Shown here: one piece after another, positions 53,127 through 62,923 of the stretch
Position numbering within the stretch: the stretch's first letter is position 1
How the letters are laid out: each line of letters begins with the position of its first letter
Source of the DNA: Clostridium aciditolerans
GTDB lineage: Bacteria > Bacillota > Clostridia > Clostridiales > Clostridiaceae
DNA: 64,000 bases
Assembly (NCBI RefSeq): GCF_016316925.1
Contig: NZ_JAEEGB010000004.1
Span: forward strand, 124,001-188,000
Direction: 5' to 3'
Made by a program: the position numbers and the translations under genes
The notes under the pieces: generated by a model
The model's database searches: none
What the model was told of the DNA's origin: nothing
The model's input: only the letters and a program-made list of their open reading frames with translations

Positions 53127-53138
53127 AATTACACTAAG

Positions 53139-53903
53139 CTATTCCTTTATCCAGTAAGTACTACAATCATTAGAGCGTTCAATAAACCCATATTCTATTA
53201 AAGCCCTTCTGATAGTAGCATAATCATCATATACTCTTTTTAAAATTCTATTTATTTCTTTTTCGGAGTATTTCTTTCCCTTTGAAAAATTCTTAACTAT
53301 TTCTGATAGAACTATTATCTTATTTTTTTCTTTAGCAGGATAGGTCTTTATTGCCCCATTTTCATCCATATAATTTTTAATAGTGTTTTCTCGTTCTTTG
53401 TCTGTAGTATTATATCTATCATCTATGGTAGTTGCTGTTTTATGTGCGTCACACAAAGCCTCTTTATCTAATATATTAACCTTTTTTCTTGTATCACTAG
53501 ATATAAGCTCCATCATTGCTAAAAACAATCTTGCTTGCTTTTCTTTTTCTCGCAATTTATAACGATGGCTCCTTATAGTAGACTGTGCAACTCCTAGCTT
53601 TAAAGCAATTTCCTTATCAGTTAATCCTGAAGCTATTAATACAAGTACATCTCGCTGAACCTCAGATATGCCAGTAAAGGCGATGTTCATACCTAGTAAA
53701 TATTCTAATGTTGAATCATGGCTTTTCTCTATATGGAGCTCAGTTGCTTTCCTTGAATCATAAAGGTTAGAATCTATTTCATATATTCTTCCCTTTGTAA
53801 ATTCCTCCTCACAAATTATACATTTATAATGCTCATCACTCTCAATGAAGCCTTTTTTTACATCTTCAATAGTTGCATCCCAAAATATTTCTTTATTATT
53901 CAT
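53139..53903 (-). CDS. LuxR-type HTH / DUF2087 transcriptional regulator
   Basis: 254 residues. A zinc-hook-like N-terminal segment (CIICEEEF, about 28-35, with a later HIEKSH) precedes a LuxR-type HTH (about 80-125: SEVQRDVLVLIASGLTDKEIALKLGVAQSTIRSHRYKLREK). The C-terminal DUF2087 domain (about 170-250) contains YSEKEINRILKRVYDDYATIRRALIEYGFI. Cysteine and histidine spacing at the N-terminus could bind a metal. AGAGGTG start. Single gene with its own terminator; targets unknown. Confidence 0.85.
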   Translation of the reverse strand: MNNKEIFWDATIEDVKKGFIESDEHYKCIICEEEFTKGRIYEIDSNLYDSRKATELHIEKSHDSTLEYLLGMNIAFTGISEVQRDVLVLIASGLTDKEIALKLGVAQSTIRSHRYKLREKEKQARLFLAMMELISSDTRKKVNILDKEALCDAHKTATTIDDRYNTTDKERENTIKNYMDENGAIKTYPAKEKNKIIVLSEIVKNFSKGKKYSEKEINRILKRVYDDYATIRRALIEYGFIERSNDCSTYWIKE

Positions 53904-54053
53904 ATTCTCAGCACCTCTTTTATATTTGTTTATACGTTAATTATATGCACATTTTTCATTTTTGTCTACGTATAAATAAACTTTTTACAATTAAGTTTGT
54001 TTATCATTTGAACATATAGTTTTAATGTGGTATTTTATATAGTGCTGCTTATA

Positions 54054-54117
54054 AAAAATCTAAGTATAAATAAGTAGCTCCACTCACAATTATATGCTAC
54101 TATTTATACTTAGATTT
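54054..54117 (-). terminator. Terminator of the diguanylate cyclase gene
   Basis: AAATCTAAGTATAAATA (from 54057) pairs with TATTTATACTTAGATTT (54101-54117) with an inner GTAGC/GCTAC pair; T-run on the - strand side. Confidence 0.75.
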
Positions 54118-54127
54118 ACTGGAGACT

Positions 54128-55639
54128 CTACACAAATTTACGGCCGTTCTCTAGTTTATTTTTATACATCTCTTTATCTGCTAATTCAATAATCTGTTCT
54201 ATATTAAGATTCATTTCTGATTTATATAAGAATATACCTAAGCTTGCATTGATAAAATAAGGCTTACATTTATTCTTATTCAAATCTTTAAATCTATCCC
54301 TTATCCTGCCGCAGATCTTATTTATTTCATATTCACTTTTATTATCAAATAATATTATAAACTCATCTCCGCCATAACGGAAAATAACATCATTGGCTTG
54401 TATTTCTTCTTTAATGGCCTTACAGATCTCAATTATTAAATAGTCGCCTTCATTGTGTCCAAAGTTATCATTTACCATTTTGAGTTTGTCTATATCAACA
54501 AAGCAAATAGCAAATTCATCATTTTCATTTTGTAGTCTTTCAAGCTTCCTCTTAGTTATATCCATTCCAATTCTTCTATTTAAAACGCCTGTTAAAGCAT
54601 CTATAGACGCATGTGTGGTCAATTCATTCTCCATCCTCTTTATTTCTGTTATATCTGCTATGCCGGTTAAAATAGACTTCTCTCCAAAATAATCAATAAG
54701 CTCATAATTAACAATAACCCACTTGCTCTGTCCTGAAAAAGTTTTATGTTCAACTACATAATCACGAAATTGTCCATTTTTCTGCAGCATATCAAGTATT
54801 AATTCCAAATCAGTTGTGTTTTTATATAAATCCTTGTGATTTAAAGTATCAACTTGATCTTTTGTAATATTATAAAATGCCATGGCTTTATTATTCGCAT
54901 CTTGTATTTTGCCATCCTTAAGTCTAGATATAAATAAAGGAAAAGGATTCATCTCAAACAATTTTTGAAAAGTTAGCTTATCCTCTTTGATTCTTTCATC
55001 ATTTAAAAAATTTTTAACATTATATCTGTACAAAACAAAGAATAAAACAAATGAAGCTATAACTGTAGTAGTGGAGTTTAATTGATTTATTATTGCCTTC
55101 TCTTTATTTTCACAAAAAAATGAAAGGCCAATTATAAAAAAAGTATGGTTAAGACTATATATCCAAAACATCGCTTTGGGGTATATGGGAATTATTAATA
55201 CCACTACAAGAACAGTTATGATATAGGCATCAATGTTTCCGGAAAATCTTTGACTATTTAGAGAAGTGACTGCTGCTGAAAAAATCCCTAAAAAAATATC
55301 TGAAATTACTGCTGCTTTAGCAATAAGAGAAGCTCTATACCGTTCTTTACTCTCCAATAACTTGAAAATTATAATGTAAATCATAGAAGATATGAAAACT
55401 ATAATATGTATAACTATTAGTGTTTTTCTGTAAAGTACATTTATATTATTATTTTTATAGAAAATAAAGTCAGCGTAGAAGCTATAAAAACTTGCTATAA
55501 AAATTATCCAATTAAATAACCTTCCACGCTGTAGACTTATTAAAATATACTTTCTTTCAAATTCTCTGCTATTTTTAAAATCCATTTTAAAAAGTGATTT
55601 TATTGAAATTTCATCAATAAATTTTGAATAACCTCTCAT
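54128..55639 (-). CDS. Membrane PAS-GGDEF diguanylate cyclase
   Basis: 503 residues. N-terminal membrane region with about six helices (35-205), a PAS domain (about 225-335: FEMNPFPLFISRLKDGKIQDANNKAM), and a GGDEF domain (about 340-500) with intact RYGGDEFIILF active site, so it should make cyclic-di-GMP from GTP. No RxxD product-inhibition site is obvious. Weak AAAGGGAAAG start site. Monocistronic. Confidence 0.9.
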   Translation of the reverse strand: MRGYSKFIDEISIKSLFKMDFKNSREFERKYILISLQRGRLFNWIIFIASFYSFYADFIFYKNNNINVLYRKTLIVIHIIVFISSMIYIIIFKLLESKERYRASLIAKAAVISDIFLGIFSAAVTSLNSQRFSGNIDAYIITVLVVVLIIPIYPKAMFWIYSLNHTFFIIGLSFFCENKEKAIINQLNSTTTVIASFVLFFVLYRYNVKNFLNDERIKEDKLTFQKLFEMNPFPLFISRLKDGKIQDANNKAMAFYNITKDQVDTLNHKDLYKNTTDLELILDMLQKNGQFRDYVVEHKTFSGQSKWVIVNYELIDYFGEKSILTGIADITEIKRMENELTTHASIDALTGVLNRRIGMDITKRKLERLQNENDEFAICFVDIDKLKMVNDNFGHNEGDYLIIEICKAIKEEIQANDVIFRYGGDEFIILFDNKSEYEINKICGRIRDRFKDLNKNKCKPYFINASLGIFLYKSEMNLNIEQIIELADKEMYKNKLENGRKFV

Positions 55640-55695
55640 ATAAAACTCTTTCCCTTTCTAAGGAAATTTAATTACATTGAACAACGCATCTTCTG

Positions 55696-56751
55696 CTACA
55701 ACAAGTAATTTTGCTGTAATCTAGCTCTCTTTTCTTTATTAAAACCATATTCTTTTTCTAAATATTCATCAATAGAGCCGTATCTTTCTTTAATTGCATT
55801 TAAAGCACTTTCTATATATTCTCTTCTTACCTCTATAAAGGACTTGAAAATTTCTTTGCTGTCTTCATCCATTAACAAATTGCTAAGGGATTTAATTAAT
55901 GCTTCATTCATATTTGAGCGATATATATTAGTTAATAAATAATCTTCTATAACGGTTTCCTCTGGTACGCCTAATGCTAGCAATATTAACGCAGAACCTA
56001 TACCTGTCCTATCTTTACCAGCTGTACAATGCTGAATTATAGGCATTTTATCTGGATATTCAATACACTCCATAAGCTTTTTAAAGGCTTTGTTTTCAAA
56101 TACCATCTCTAAATAACCCTTTTTAAGAAGCTCCCCTGGTTTCCCTAATGCTTCTAAGCTTTTACTTTCTTTTATTAATGAAAACATATCAAAATTCACA
56201 TCACTATTATCTAAAGATTTCATTCCAGAAATATTTAGATTTTTAATGCCTTCAATTAATGGATCTGGTTTTGCATTAACTTCCCCCTTTGAACGATAAT
56301 CCAAAATTGTTTTTATACCTAAGGTTTTTAGATATTCTATATCTTCTTCCGTTAAGCCCGCTAATTCATCAGAACGATAAAAAACATTCCATTTAACTCT
56401 TCTACCATCCTTTGTTTTATATCCTCCTATATCACGAAAGTTACTAGTGCCCTTAAATGGTATTAATACTTCCGCAACTATTTCTGGATCATATCCCTCG
56501 GCTTTTAAAATAAAATAATTTCTTCTATTAGTATCTGGATCATCAAAAATGACTTCCGCTTTTCCTTCTACAGTTGTAATACATTCTTCAATTCCATTTA
56601 TTTCAGGAGTTTTATTCCAATAAATTTTAACCTGGTTAAGTTCCTCTTCCGACTTCCAGCTAATATTTATTTTGTTATCATTAATTCTTGTAATCTTTAC
56701 ATTTTTAAAATATTTTTTCTCTTTTTCTACCTTTAAAAAATCCATACTCAT
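55696..56751 (-). CDS. Tyrosine/dual-specificity protein phosphatase (Y_phosphatase3 type)
   Basis: 351 residues. N-terminal fibronectin-III-like beta domain (about 15-95), a linker with FRDIGGYKTKDGRRVKWNVFYRSDEL (the family's start), and the catalytic P-loop HCTAGKDRTG (H241, C242, R248). D150s region LDYRSKGE is the conserved segment preceding. Related to PtpB/LipA-type phosphatases that act on phosphotyrosine or phosphoinositides. A second ATG six bases downstream (56745) is better spaced from GAGGAGAG. Confidence 0.88.
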   Translation of the reverse strand: MSMDFLKVEKEKKYFKNVKITRINDNKINISWKSEEELNQVKIYWNKTPEINGIEECITTVEGKAEVIFDDPDTNRRNYFILKAEGYDPEIVAEVLIPFKGTSNFRDIGGYKTKDGRRVKWNVFYRSDELAGLTEEDIEYLKTLGIKTILDYRSKGEVNAKPDPLIEGIKNLNISGMKSLDNSDVNFDMFSLIKESKSLEALGKPGELLKKGYLEMVFENKAFKKLMECIEYPDKMPIIQHCTAGKDRTGIGSALILLALGVPEETVIEDYLLTNIYRSNMNEALIKSLSNLLMDEDSKEIFKSFIEVRREYIESALNAIKERYGSIDEYLEKEYGFNKEKRARLQQNYLL

Positions 56752-56971
56752 TCTCTCCTCAACACAAATTACATTTTATCCAACTTATAGAATGAAGTAA
56801 AAATTATAAATGTTATTTTAATACTTACTATTACTATTAAATCATATTCTTTTAATTTATGGTAGAATTTTCTTTGGCGCTACTAGTCACTTTCACTAAT
56901 ATCTACATAATTATTTGTCAGTTAAGTATTTTTTAATTGAGCATCTATAGAATAAGCTACTATATAATTCA

Positions 56972-58132
56972 TTACTTATTATTTTCAGAGTAAAATTTTA
57001 AAGCTTCTCCAATAAATTTAGATGCACCACTGCCATATTGCTTATCAATTGCTTTTTTCAAAATAGAATCTGACAAATAAAGCTCTGCTGTATAACCCCA
57101 ATGATTCTCTCCCTCATCCACTTTGTAAAATTCTTGAATTTTTTTATTTGCACCTGATATTTCTTCAACAATTTGTTGAACTTCTTTTGAATAGGGATCT
57201 TTACTTAAGTCCGATGCAAGCTTTTTATATAGTTCCTCTATTTTAGGCTGTTTATCTCCCAAATAATTTTTTAGAGCTTCTCCGATAAATTTAGACGCAC
57301 CATTACCATATTTCTTATCAACTTCTTCTATCCACTTAGGAAATACTAAATAAATTTGCACCATATAGTACCAATGATCGTCTCCCATATCAGTTTTGAA
57401 AGCTTCATAATCTTTTTTAGCTATATTTGTTATTTCTTCAGCAATTTGTTGAATTTCCTTTGAAGAAGGATCTTTACTTAAGTCAGATACAAGCTTTTTA
57501 AATAGTTCTTTTAATTTTGGATGCTTATCTTCCAAAAAATCTTTTTTAAACTTATCATATTGTTCTGCTAAAATTAGCGTGTCACTATTAAGATTTTTCT
57601 TTACAGCTTTAGCATACTTCTCAATACTTCCATATTGCTTTATGGCCATTTTAGCAATTTCATCTTCCTTAGATTTACATTTTTCAATAAGTTCATTATA
57701 TTTATCTACACTACCCCAACTTTTAATTACCTTATCCTCATGTTCTACTTTAAATTCTTCCAATACATTATAATATTCACTCATATCAAATTCTTTAAAA
57801 TTCATCGTGCTTTCTCCTTTTAATGTTTTATTTATAAGCTCTATTAAACCATTCAATCTTTTGCGTTTTAACATAAGCAACTTTTTCTGATTTTTTAGAG
57901 CTTGCATTTTATCAAAATATGGACTCAACATTATCTCTTTAATATCTTTTAAAGGTATATCAAGTTCTTTGAAAAATAAAATTTGCTGCAGAGTTTTAAG
58001 GGCTTCATCATCATAAAGTCTATATCCTGCCTCTGTAATTTCACTTGGTTTTAACAATCCTATTTCATCATAGTAATGTAGTGCGCGCACACTTATTCCT
58101 GTCAAATCCGAAACTTGTTTTACTGTTCTCAT
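56972..58132 (-). CDS. MerR-family regulator with a duplicated TipAS-like domain
   Basis: 386 residues. N-terminal MerR DNA-binding domain (RTVKQVSDLTGISVRALHYYDEIGLLKPSE...) and dimerisation helix to about residue 105. The rest is sensor region. Residues 205-290 and 295-381 are clear tandem copies of one another (PKLKELFKKLVSDLSKDP / PKIEELYKKLASDLSKDP; GNGASKFIGEALKNY / GSGASKFIGEALKFY), a TipAS-type ligand-binding fold normally present once. A weaker repeat, SWGSVDKYNE / QYGSIEKYAK, lies at 138-174. Probably a multidrug or peptide sensor. Confidence 0.88.
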   Translation of the reverse strand: MRTVKQVSDLTGISVRALHYYDEIGLLKPSEITEAGYRLYDDEALKTLQQILFFKELDIPLKDIKEIMLSPYFDKMQALKNQKKLLMLKRKRLNGLIELINKTLKGESTMNFKEFDMSEYYNVLEEFKVEHEDKVIKSWGSVDKYNELIEKCKSKEDEIAKMAIKQYGSIEKYAKAVKKNLNSDTLILAEQYDKFKKDFLEDKHPKLKELFKKLVSDLSKDPSSKEIQQIAEEITNIAKKDYEAFKTDMGDDHWYYMVQIYLVFPKWIEEVDKKYGNGASKFIGEALKNYLGDKQPKIEELYKKLASDLSKDPYSKEVQQIVEEISGANKKIQEFYKVDEGENHWGYTAELYLSDSILKKAIDKQYGSGASKFIGEALKFYSENNK

Positions 58133-58305
58133 TGCTACACCTCAAAGTTTGATTTTAGAGCTTATAATATTATCTAATACTCAGCCGGCTATGAGCTTTT
58201 GTTAATATATTCAAGCTCTATTTTTATATTACACTATGCCGTGGTGTTAGGGTCAACACTTTACAAAGGATTTATCATCAACTTTCTTCTTGAAACAAAA
58301 TAAGA

Positions 58306-58339
58306 AGGAGAACCTCCTCCCTCTAGATTTGGTTCTCCT
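58306..58339 (-). terminator. Terminator of selO
   Basis: AGGAGAACC (58306-58314) pairs with GGTTCTCCT (58331-58339); T-rich sequence follows on the - strand. The rest of 58133-58420 shows no gene. Confidence 0.7.
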
Positions 58340-58420
58340 CTATTACTTAAATACATTATATTGAAAATTATCTTTTTTAGTTTTCAATTGGTACTAGTTA
58401 GCTAGCTTAATGCTTCTATA

Positions 58421-59896
58421 TCATGTACCGCAAAAAGTTCGGTAAGGACGGTCTGATTTCTCTGGTAATGTGGAATAATCCTCCTGTTCAGGAGAGTGTC
58501 CGTAAGGGCAGGAAAGAACATTAATAAGTCTTTCCATCACACTGTAGTCTCCATGTTTCACCGCAGCTTCTAGTGCTTCTTCTACGCGGTGGTTCCGAGG
58601 AATTATAGCTGGGTTATTGCTTTGCATCAACTGATATGAGGAGGCTTTTGGTTCCTGCTGTCTATCTAGTCTCGCCTGCCACAGCTCATGCCACTGAGTA
58701 AATTCTGTGGTGTCAAACATCATCGTATCCGACAACTTATTAAAAGTTAATGCACGGAAGGTATTGGTGTAGTCCGCACCATACTTCTGCATCATATTTA
58801 GTAGGTCTTCAATTAGAGCCTCATCCTCCTGTTCTTCGTTAAAGATTCCCAGTTTTGCTCTCATTCCTTCCAGCCAATTAATATTATATAACTCAGCAAA
58901 ATCTGAAATTGCATCCTGGGCCAGTTTTACAGCCTGCTCCTGGTTGTCATGCAGCAGCGGTAGTAAAGTTTCAGCAAATCTCGCTAGGTTCCACGCTGCA
59001 ATATTGGGCTGATTGCCATAGGCATAGCGGCCACGAATGTCAATAGAGCTAAATACCGTTGCTGGATCGTAAGTATCCATGAATGCGCAAGGGCCGTAAT
59101 CAATAGTTTCTCCACTAATGGTCATATTGTCAGTATTCATAACTCCGTGAATAAAACCAACTAACTGCCATTTTGCAATCAGCACAGCTTGCCGTTTGAT
59201 TACTTCTTTAAGCAGGGAGAGATAGCGGTTCTCATCATCACTAACCTCAGGAAAATGCCTTTTCAATGCGTAATCAGCCAGAGCTTGAAGCTCCTGAGTA
59301 GTGCCCCATTGTGCAGCATATTGAAAGGTACCCACCCGCAGATGACTAGCCGCCACACGGGTAAGAATTGCGCCAGGCTGCTCTGTTTCGCGGATTATTG
59401 ACTCACCGGTTGTCACCACTGCTAGACTGCGGGTGGTTGGAATACCAAGTCCATACATTGCTTCGCTAATAATATATTCCCGCAGCATCGGTCCAAGTGC
59501 CGCTCGGCCATCGCCTCCGCGGGAATAGGGCGTTTCACCTGAACCCTTTAACTGAATATCAAATCTTTCGCCTTTGGGAGTAATCTGTTCACCAAGCAGC
59601 ACAGCTCTACCGTCGCCAAGCATTGTAAAATGTCCGAATTGATGCCCTGCATAAGCTTGAGCAAGAGGTAACGCGCCGTCCGGAATCTTGTTGCCAGCAA
59701 ATACTTCTGTACCATCATCGCTTTTCAATGCCAGGAAGTTCAACCCCAGGGATGTTGCTAAGGAATCATTGAAAATAATCAACTTCGGTGAGGGTACAGG
59801 AGTTGGATTCTGTCTGGTAAAAAATGATTTTGGAAGACGAGCATAACTGTTGTCTAAATTCCATCCTGTTTCTATTATTTCTTTTGTCTCTATCAT
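58421..59896 (-). CDS. selO: SelO-type protein adenylyltransferase (YdiU/UPF0061)
   Basis: Pseudokinase-fold enzyme that transfers AMP to Ser/Thr/Tyr of target proteins, linked to redox stress. 491 residues, standard bacterial length. Visible: [46 protein letters not shown] (split at the repeats), [36 protein letters not shown] with the metal-binding Asn and DYG motif, and a C-terminus YRTFCGT with the conserved terminal cysteine. AGGAGG start. GC content and codon use (cgc, gcc, ctg) are higher than the neighbours', suggesting transfer. Confidence 0.95.
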   Translation of the reverse strand: MIETKEIIETGWNLDNSYARLPKSFFTRQNPTPVPSPKLIIFNDSLATSLGLNFLALKSDDGTEVFAGNKIPDGALPLAQAYAGHQFGHFTMLGDGRAVLLGEQITPKGERFDIQLKGSGETPYSRGGDGRAALGPMLREYIISEAMYGLGIPTTRSLAVVTTGESIIRETEQPGAILTRVAASHLRVGTFQYAAQWGTTQELQALADYALKRHFPEVSDDENRYLSLLKEVIKRQAVLIAKWQLVGFIHGVMNTDNMTISGETIDYGPCAFMDTYDPATVFSSIDIRGRYAYGNQPNIAAWNLARFAETLLPLLHDNQEQAVKLAQDAISDFAELYNINWLEGMRAKLGIFNEEQEDEALIEDLLNMMQKYGADYTNTFRALTFNKLSDTMMFDTTEFTQWHELWQARLDRQQEPKASSYQLMQSNNPAIIPRNHRVEEALEAAVKHGDYSVMERLINVLSCPYGHSPEQEDYSTLPEKSDRPYRTFCGT

Positions 59897-60296
59897 AGTA
59901 TCTCCTTTCCTCCTTCTATTTTTTTGTATCTTAACTTTTTCTTTTAGATAAAATAAAAATTATAGGTATTCTATGATATTTTTAGTTATTTATTTTCTAT
60001 GTCAACATAACACAACCCTTTTTAGTGTCTGCTTCTGCTAATTTATTATACTCTTTACACAAAGATGCGTTCTATAAGTATTTTGAACTTAAATTTTATA
60101 AACCCACCATCTTTTAAAACACTATATTAAGTTATTTTATTTATATTTTTATTCTTAACTTTATTTTATTCATATAATGATTTAAAACTTGGTCGGTTTA
60201 TTTCTAGTAAGAGACTTTAATATCTTAAAAAATAAAAAATCGCCTTTTCTTTTATATCATCTCTTACTGAATATGTTATTTCAATAAAAATAACTC

Positions 60297-60324
60297 TTGA
60301 TTTTATACCCCTAGGTGGTATAAT
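60297..60324 (+). promoter_or_regulatory. Sigma-A promoter of the rhodanese gene
   Basis: TTGATT (60297-60302), 16 bp, TATAAT (60319-60324). It lies in a 499-bp AT-rich gap (59897-60395) in which I see no other gene. The spacer is filled by the 17-bp palindrome described separately. Confidence 0.65.
60305..60321. promoter_or_regulatory. CsoR/CstR-like operator over the rhodanese promoter
   Basis: ATACCCCTAGGTGGTAT: the outer ATACC/GGTAT arms are perfect and the CC-CTAG-GG core is the pattern of CsoR-family (DUF156) operators. It occupies the -35/-10 spacer and first bases of the -10, where a repressor would block polymerase. No DUF156 gene is in the window. Confidence 0.6.
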
Positions 60325-60395
60325 TGTTTTATAGTTAGAAATTTGGATTATACTATTAATATGAAAATTAATATTATAGATGAGGAGTGCTTACA

Positions 60396-60785
60396 ATGCA
60401 AAACTTTATTTTAATACTTGGTGTTGCTATCTTAGCTTTTATACTATACCGTAGATTTGCCTTTACTACTAATAAGAATATACAGAATGTTACCGCTGAT
60501 GAAGCTCATCAGTTAATTAAAACTACTAAAAATCTCATAATTCTAGATGTAAGGTCAAAGCAAGAGTTTAAGTCTGGTCATATACCTAGTTCAAAGTCTA
60601 TTCCTGTAGGAGAACTTTCTTCAAGAATTAATGAACTTGAAAAATATAAAGATAATCCTATATTAGTTCACTGTGCTTCAGGCGGTAGAAGCCCAGCAGC
60701 AGTAAGAGTTCTTTTAAAACATAATTTTAGTAAAATATATCATATGAATCGCGGTTTATCCGGTTGGAAATATGGCTTAAAATAA
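60396..60785 (+). CDS. Membrane-anchored single-domain rhodanese
   Basis: 129 residues. One N-terminal transmembrane helix (FILILGVAILAFILYRRF, about 3-20), then a rhodanese domain facing the cytosol or membrane surface: VTADEAHQLI, LDVRSKQEFKSGHIP, HCASGGRSPAA (persulfide-carrying Cys), GLSGWKYGL. Transfers sulfane sulfur. ATG 60396 has GAGGAG at the right distance; an upstream in-frame GTG overlaps that site. The operator in its promoter fits persulfide- or metal-controlled expression. Confidence 0.92.
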   Translation: MQNFILILGVAILAFILYRRFAFTTNKNIQNVTADEAHQLIKTTKNLIILDVRSKQEFKSGHIPSSKSIPVGELSSRINELEKYKDNPILVHCASGGRSPAAVRVLLKHNFSKIYHMNRGLSGWKYGLK

Positions 60786-60802
60786 TATATAAGTAAGATA
60801 AG

Positions 60803-60834
60803 ATGTGGTAGTCCAAAATGCTGGATTACCACAT
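60803..60834. terminator. Bidirectional terminator between rhodanese and XRE-TPR genes
   Basis: ATGTGGTAGTCCA (60803-60815) pairs with TGGATTACCACAT (60822-60834); convergent genes on each side. Confidence 0.75.
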
Positions 60835-60861
60835 TTATACTATGACTCTAAACTAATGTAA

Positions 60862-61974
60862 TTATTTTTTACTTAAGGAATTTTCCTCTAACTTTTTCAA
60901 CTCATTCATTATACTTATGAATTCTTCACTTTCTCTAATTATATCAAATATCGGCTGTTCAAAAATCTTGAATATATTCTCATATAAATTCATTGTTATT
61001 GTGCGAGTTCCAACTGGAATTTCATTAAAACACCAAATAGAACTAAATTTAGCTGGCTCATTTATATCATTCTTCTTTATATCTTCTATCATATTATATA
61101 ACATGTCTATCGCTTTTTTTGTTTCATTAAATTGTAAATATGTTTCAGCGAAATTTAAATATTCCATTGTTAATCCAAATGCTGAATATTCATCAGTAGA
61201 AAAGACTTTTTTTACATTAATAGATAAGTTATAATATTTTTCTATCATCTTTAAATCCTTTTCTTCTTTCATAAATGAGTTGGCCAGTCCCATACATACC
61301 ATACCTATATCATTGACACTTTTGTACAGACTACTTTGTAGTAGTTCTCTCGCTTTTTTTAGTTCATTCCTTTTGATATGTATGCCAGCAAGCAACATAT
61401 CTGGGTCAAGCTTACTTTTATTAATTTTACTCAAAGCCTCTATAGCTTTATCCTCTTCCTCTATTGATGGGTACAATGCACCAAGTTGATATAATGCCGC
61501 TTCAACTAACTCTGCTTTACTGCAATTTTGAGATACATCTTCAAATAATTCAATAGAGTAATTTATCATATTCTTACCGATTTCTTTATCTGAACTTTTC
61601 CATGAATACATTGTAAATAGAAATCCTACTCTAAGTTTTAAATAATAACTTGATGGATACTTTAATACATAATTCTTGCACTTATCTATTGCCTCATCTA
61701 AAGCACCATTGCTAAATAGACTCTCACATTCACTAAATATTTTCATAACTTCCTCATCTGAAAGCTCAATTTTAAAATTTAGTAATTTATCAATTGTAAT
61801 ATTAAAAAATGTTGCAATCACTGGTAATAAAGTTATATCTGGATATGAACTTCCACTTTCCCATTTTGATACTGCTGCTGTTGATACTCCAATAAAATTT
61901 CCTAATTGTTCCTGAGTAATTCCCTTTTCTTTTCTTAGTTTTAAAATAACTTCCCCTATAAGTAATTTATCCAC
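60862..61974 (-). CDS. XRE-family regulator with TPR-like C-terminal domain
   Basis: 370 residues. N-terminal XRE/Cro HTH (about 5-60: ILKLRKEKGITQEQLGNFIGVSTAAVSKWESGSSYPDI), then about 300 helical residues with TPR-type repeat patterns (ALYQLGALYPSIEEEDKAIEALSKI, AGIHIKRNELKKARELLQSSL, FAETYLQFNETKKAIDML). Comparable to RRNPP-type peptide-responsive regulators, but no partner propeptide gene was found beside it. GTG start behind AGGAG. Targets unknown. Confidence 0.85.
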   Translation of the reverse strand: MDKLLIGEVILKLRKEKGITQEQLGNFIGVSTAAVSKWESGSSYPDITLLPVIATFFNITIDKLLNFKIELSDEEVMKIFSECESLFSNGALDEAIDKCKNYVLKYPSSYYLKLRVGFLFTMYSWKSSDKEIGKNMINYSIELFEDVSQNCSKAELVEAALYQLGALYPSIEEEDKAIEALSKINKSKLDPDMLLAGIHIKRNELKKARELLQSSLYKSVNDIGMVCMGLANSFMKEEKDLKMIEKYYNLSINVKKVFSTDEYSAFGLTMEYLNFAETYLQFNETKKAIDMLYNMIEDIKKNDINEPAKFSSIWCFNEIPVGTRTITMNLYENIFKIFEQPIFDIIRESEEFISIMNELKKLEENSLSKK

Positions 61975-62124
61975 GCTTAATCACTCTCCTAATTTCATTT
62001 TGCTTTAAGAGCTCTTATACTTTTATTGTAATTTAATTTTCTTCATATACCAATAGACACATAGTTGAATGCTGCATGATAAATTTAACCGCTAGTTAAG
62101 TTACAACTAAATTTAGACAAAACA

Positions 62125-62149
62125 AACATCGGAGAAGTACCCCGATGTT
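62125..62149 (-). terminator. Terminator of the second MerR gene
   Basis: AACATCGG (62125-62132) pairs with CCGATGTT (62142-62149), then TTGTTTTGT on the - strand. Confidence 0.75.
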
Positions 62150-62158
62150 TTATGATTT

Positions 62159-62923
62159 CTATTTATTCATTCCTGTATAAATTAAAATAGCATCTCTTAG
62201 AAAAGCTGCTAAGCCTGGTTGATTCTTATCATAGTATGCTGTGAATCTTTCGTCATCTACATACATCTGAGCAAGGCCTGCATGTGCTTCTTTGCTGTAG
62301 CTAGGCCAAGAATAACTTAGCCACTGACGATGCAAATCTGCAGCTTTCTGTGCAAGTTCACCTTCAGGATCACCAGTCTCAAAGGCTTTGCTTAGCGTCT
62401 CAATTACATCACGTCCAAGTTTTTCTAACTCAGCATATTGCTCTTCTGTCATGTTTTTCAATTTTTTATTTGATTTATCTATTGTTTCGTCACCATATTT
62501 TTCTCTGATTTCTTTACCATATTTTTTCTCATTTTCATCAATCATCTTTTGTTTAAAGCCTTCAAATTTTTCTTTATTACTCATTTTAATTCTCCCTTCC
62601 GTTGCAGCTATTGTTTTATCAACATTTGCAATTAACATGTTTAATTGTTCTCGTTTTTCAAGAAGCTTCTCACGATGTTCTCTAAGTGCAGCTGTACCAT
62701 CAAAGGAGGGCGAAGTTATTATTTCCTTAATACTCTCTAAGCTTACCCCTAGCTCTCTATAAAATAGTATTTGCTGTAATCTATCAACTTCTTTTTCTCC
62801 GTAAATGCGATATCCTGAAGAATTGATTCTTGCCGGCTTAAGAATTCCAATCTCATCATAATATCGTAGTGTCCTAGTGCTGACACCTGCCATTTTCCCT
62901 AGTTTTTGCACCGTGTATTCCAT
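62159..62923 (-). CDS. MerR-family regulator with TipAS domain
   Basis: 254 residues. MerR HTH (TVQKLGKMAGVSTRTLRYYDEIGILKPARI), coiled-coil linker (about 75-120), and one TipAS-type antibiotic-binding domain (about 135-252: EEQYAELEKLGRDVIETLSKAFETGDPEGE ... WLSYSWPSYSKEAHAGLAQMYV). A frame open to 62947 exists, but the ATG at 62923 has GGAGAGG upstream. Likely autoregulated drug sensor; compare the related gene at 56972-58132, which has two sensor copies. Confidence 0.9.
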   Translation of the reverse strand: MEYTVQKLGKMAGVSTRTLRYYDEIGILKPARINSSGYRIYGEKEVDRLQQILFYRELGVSLESIKEIITSPSFDGTAALREHREKLLEKREQLNMLIANVDKTIAATEGRIKMSNKEKFEGFKQKMIDENEKKYGKEIREKYGDETIDKSNKKLKNMTEEQYAELEKLGRDVIETLSKAFETGDPEGELAQKAADLHRQWLSYSWPSYSKEAHAGLAQMYVDDERFTAYYDKNQPGLAAFLRDAILIYTGMNK

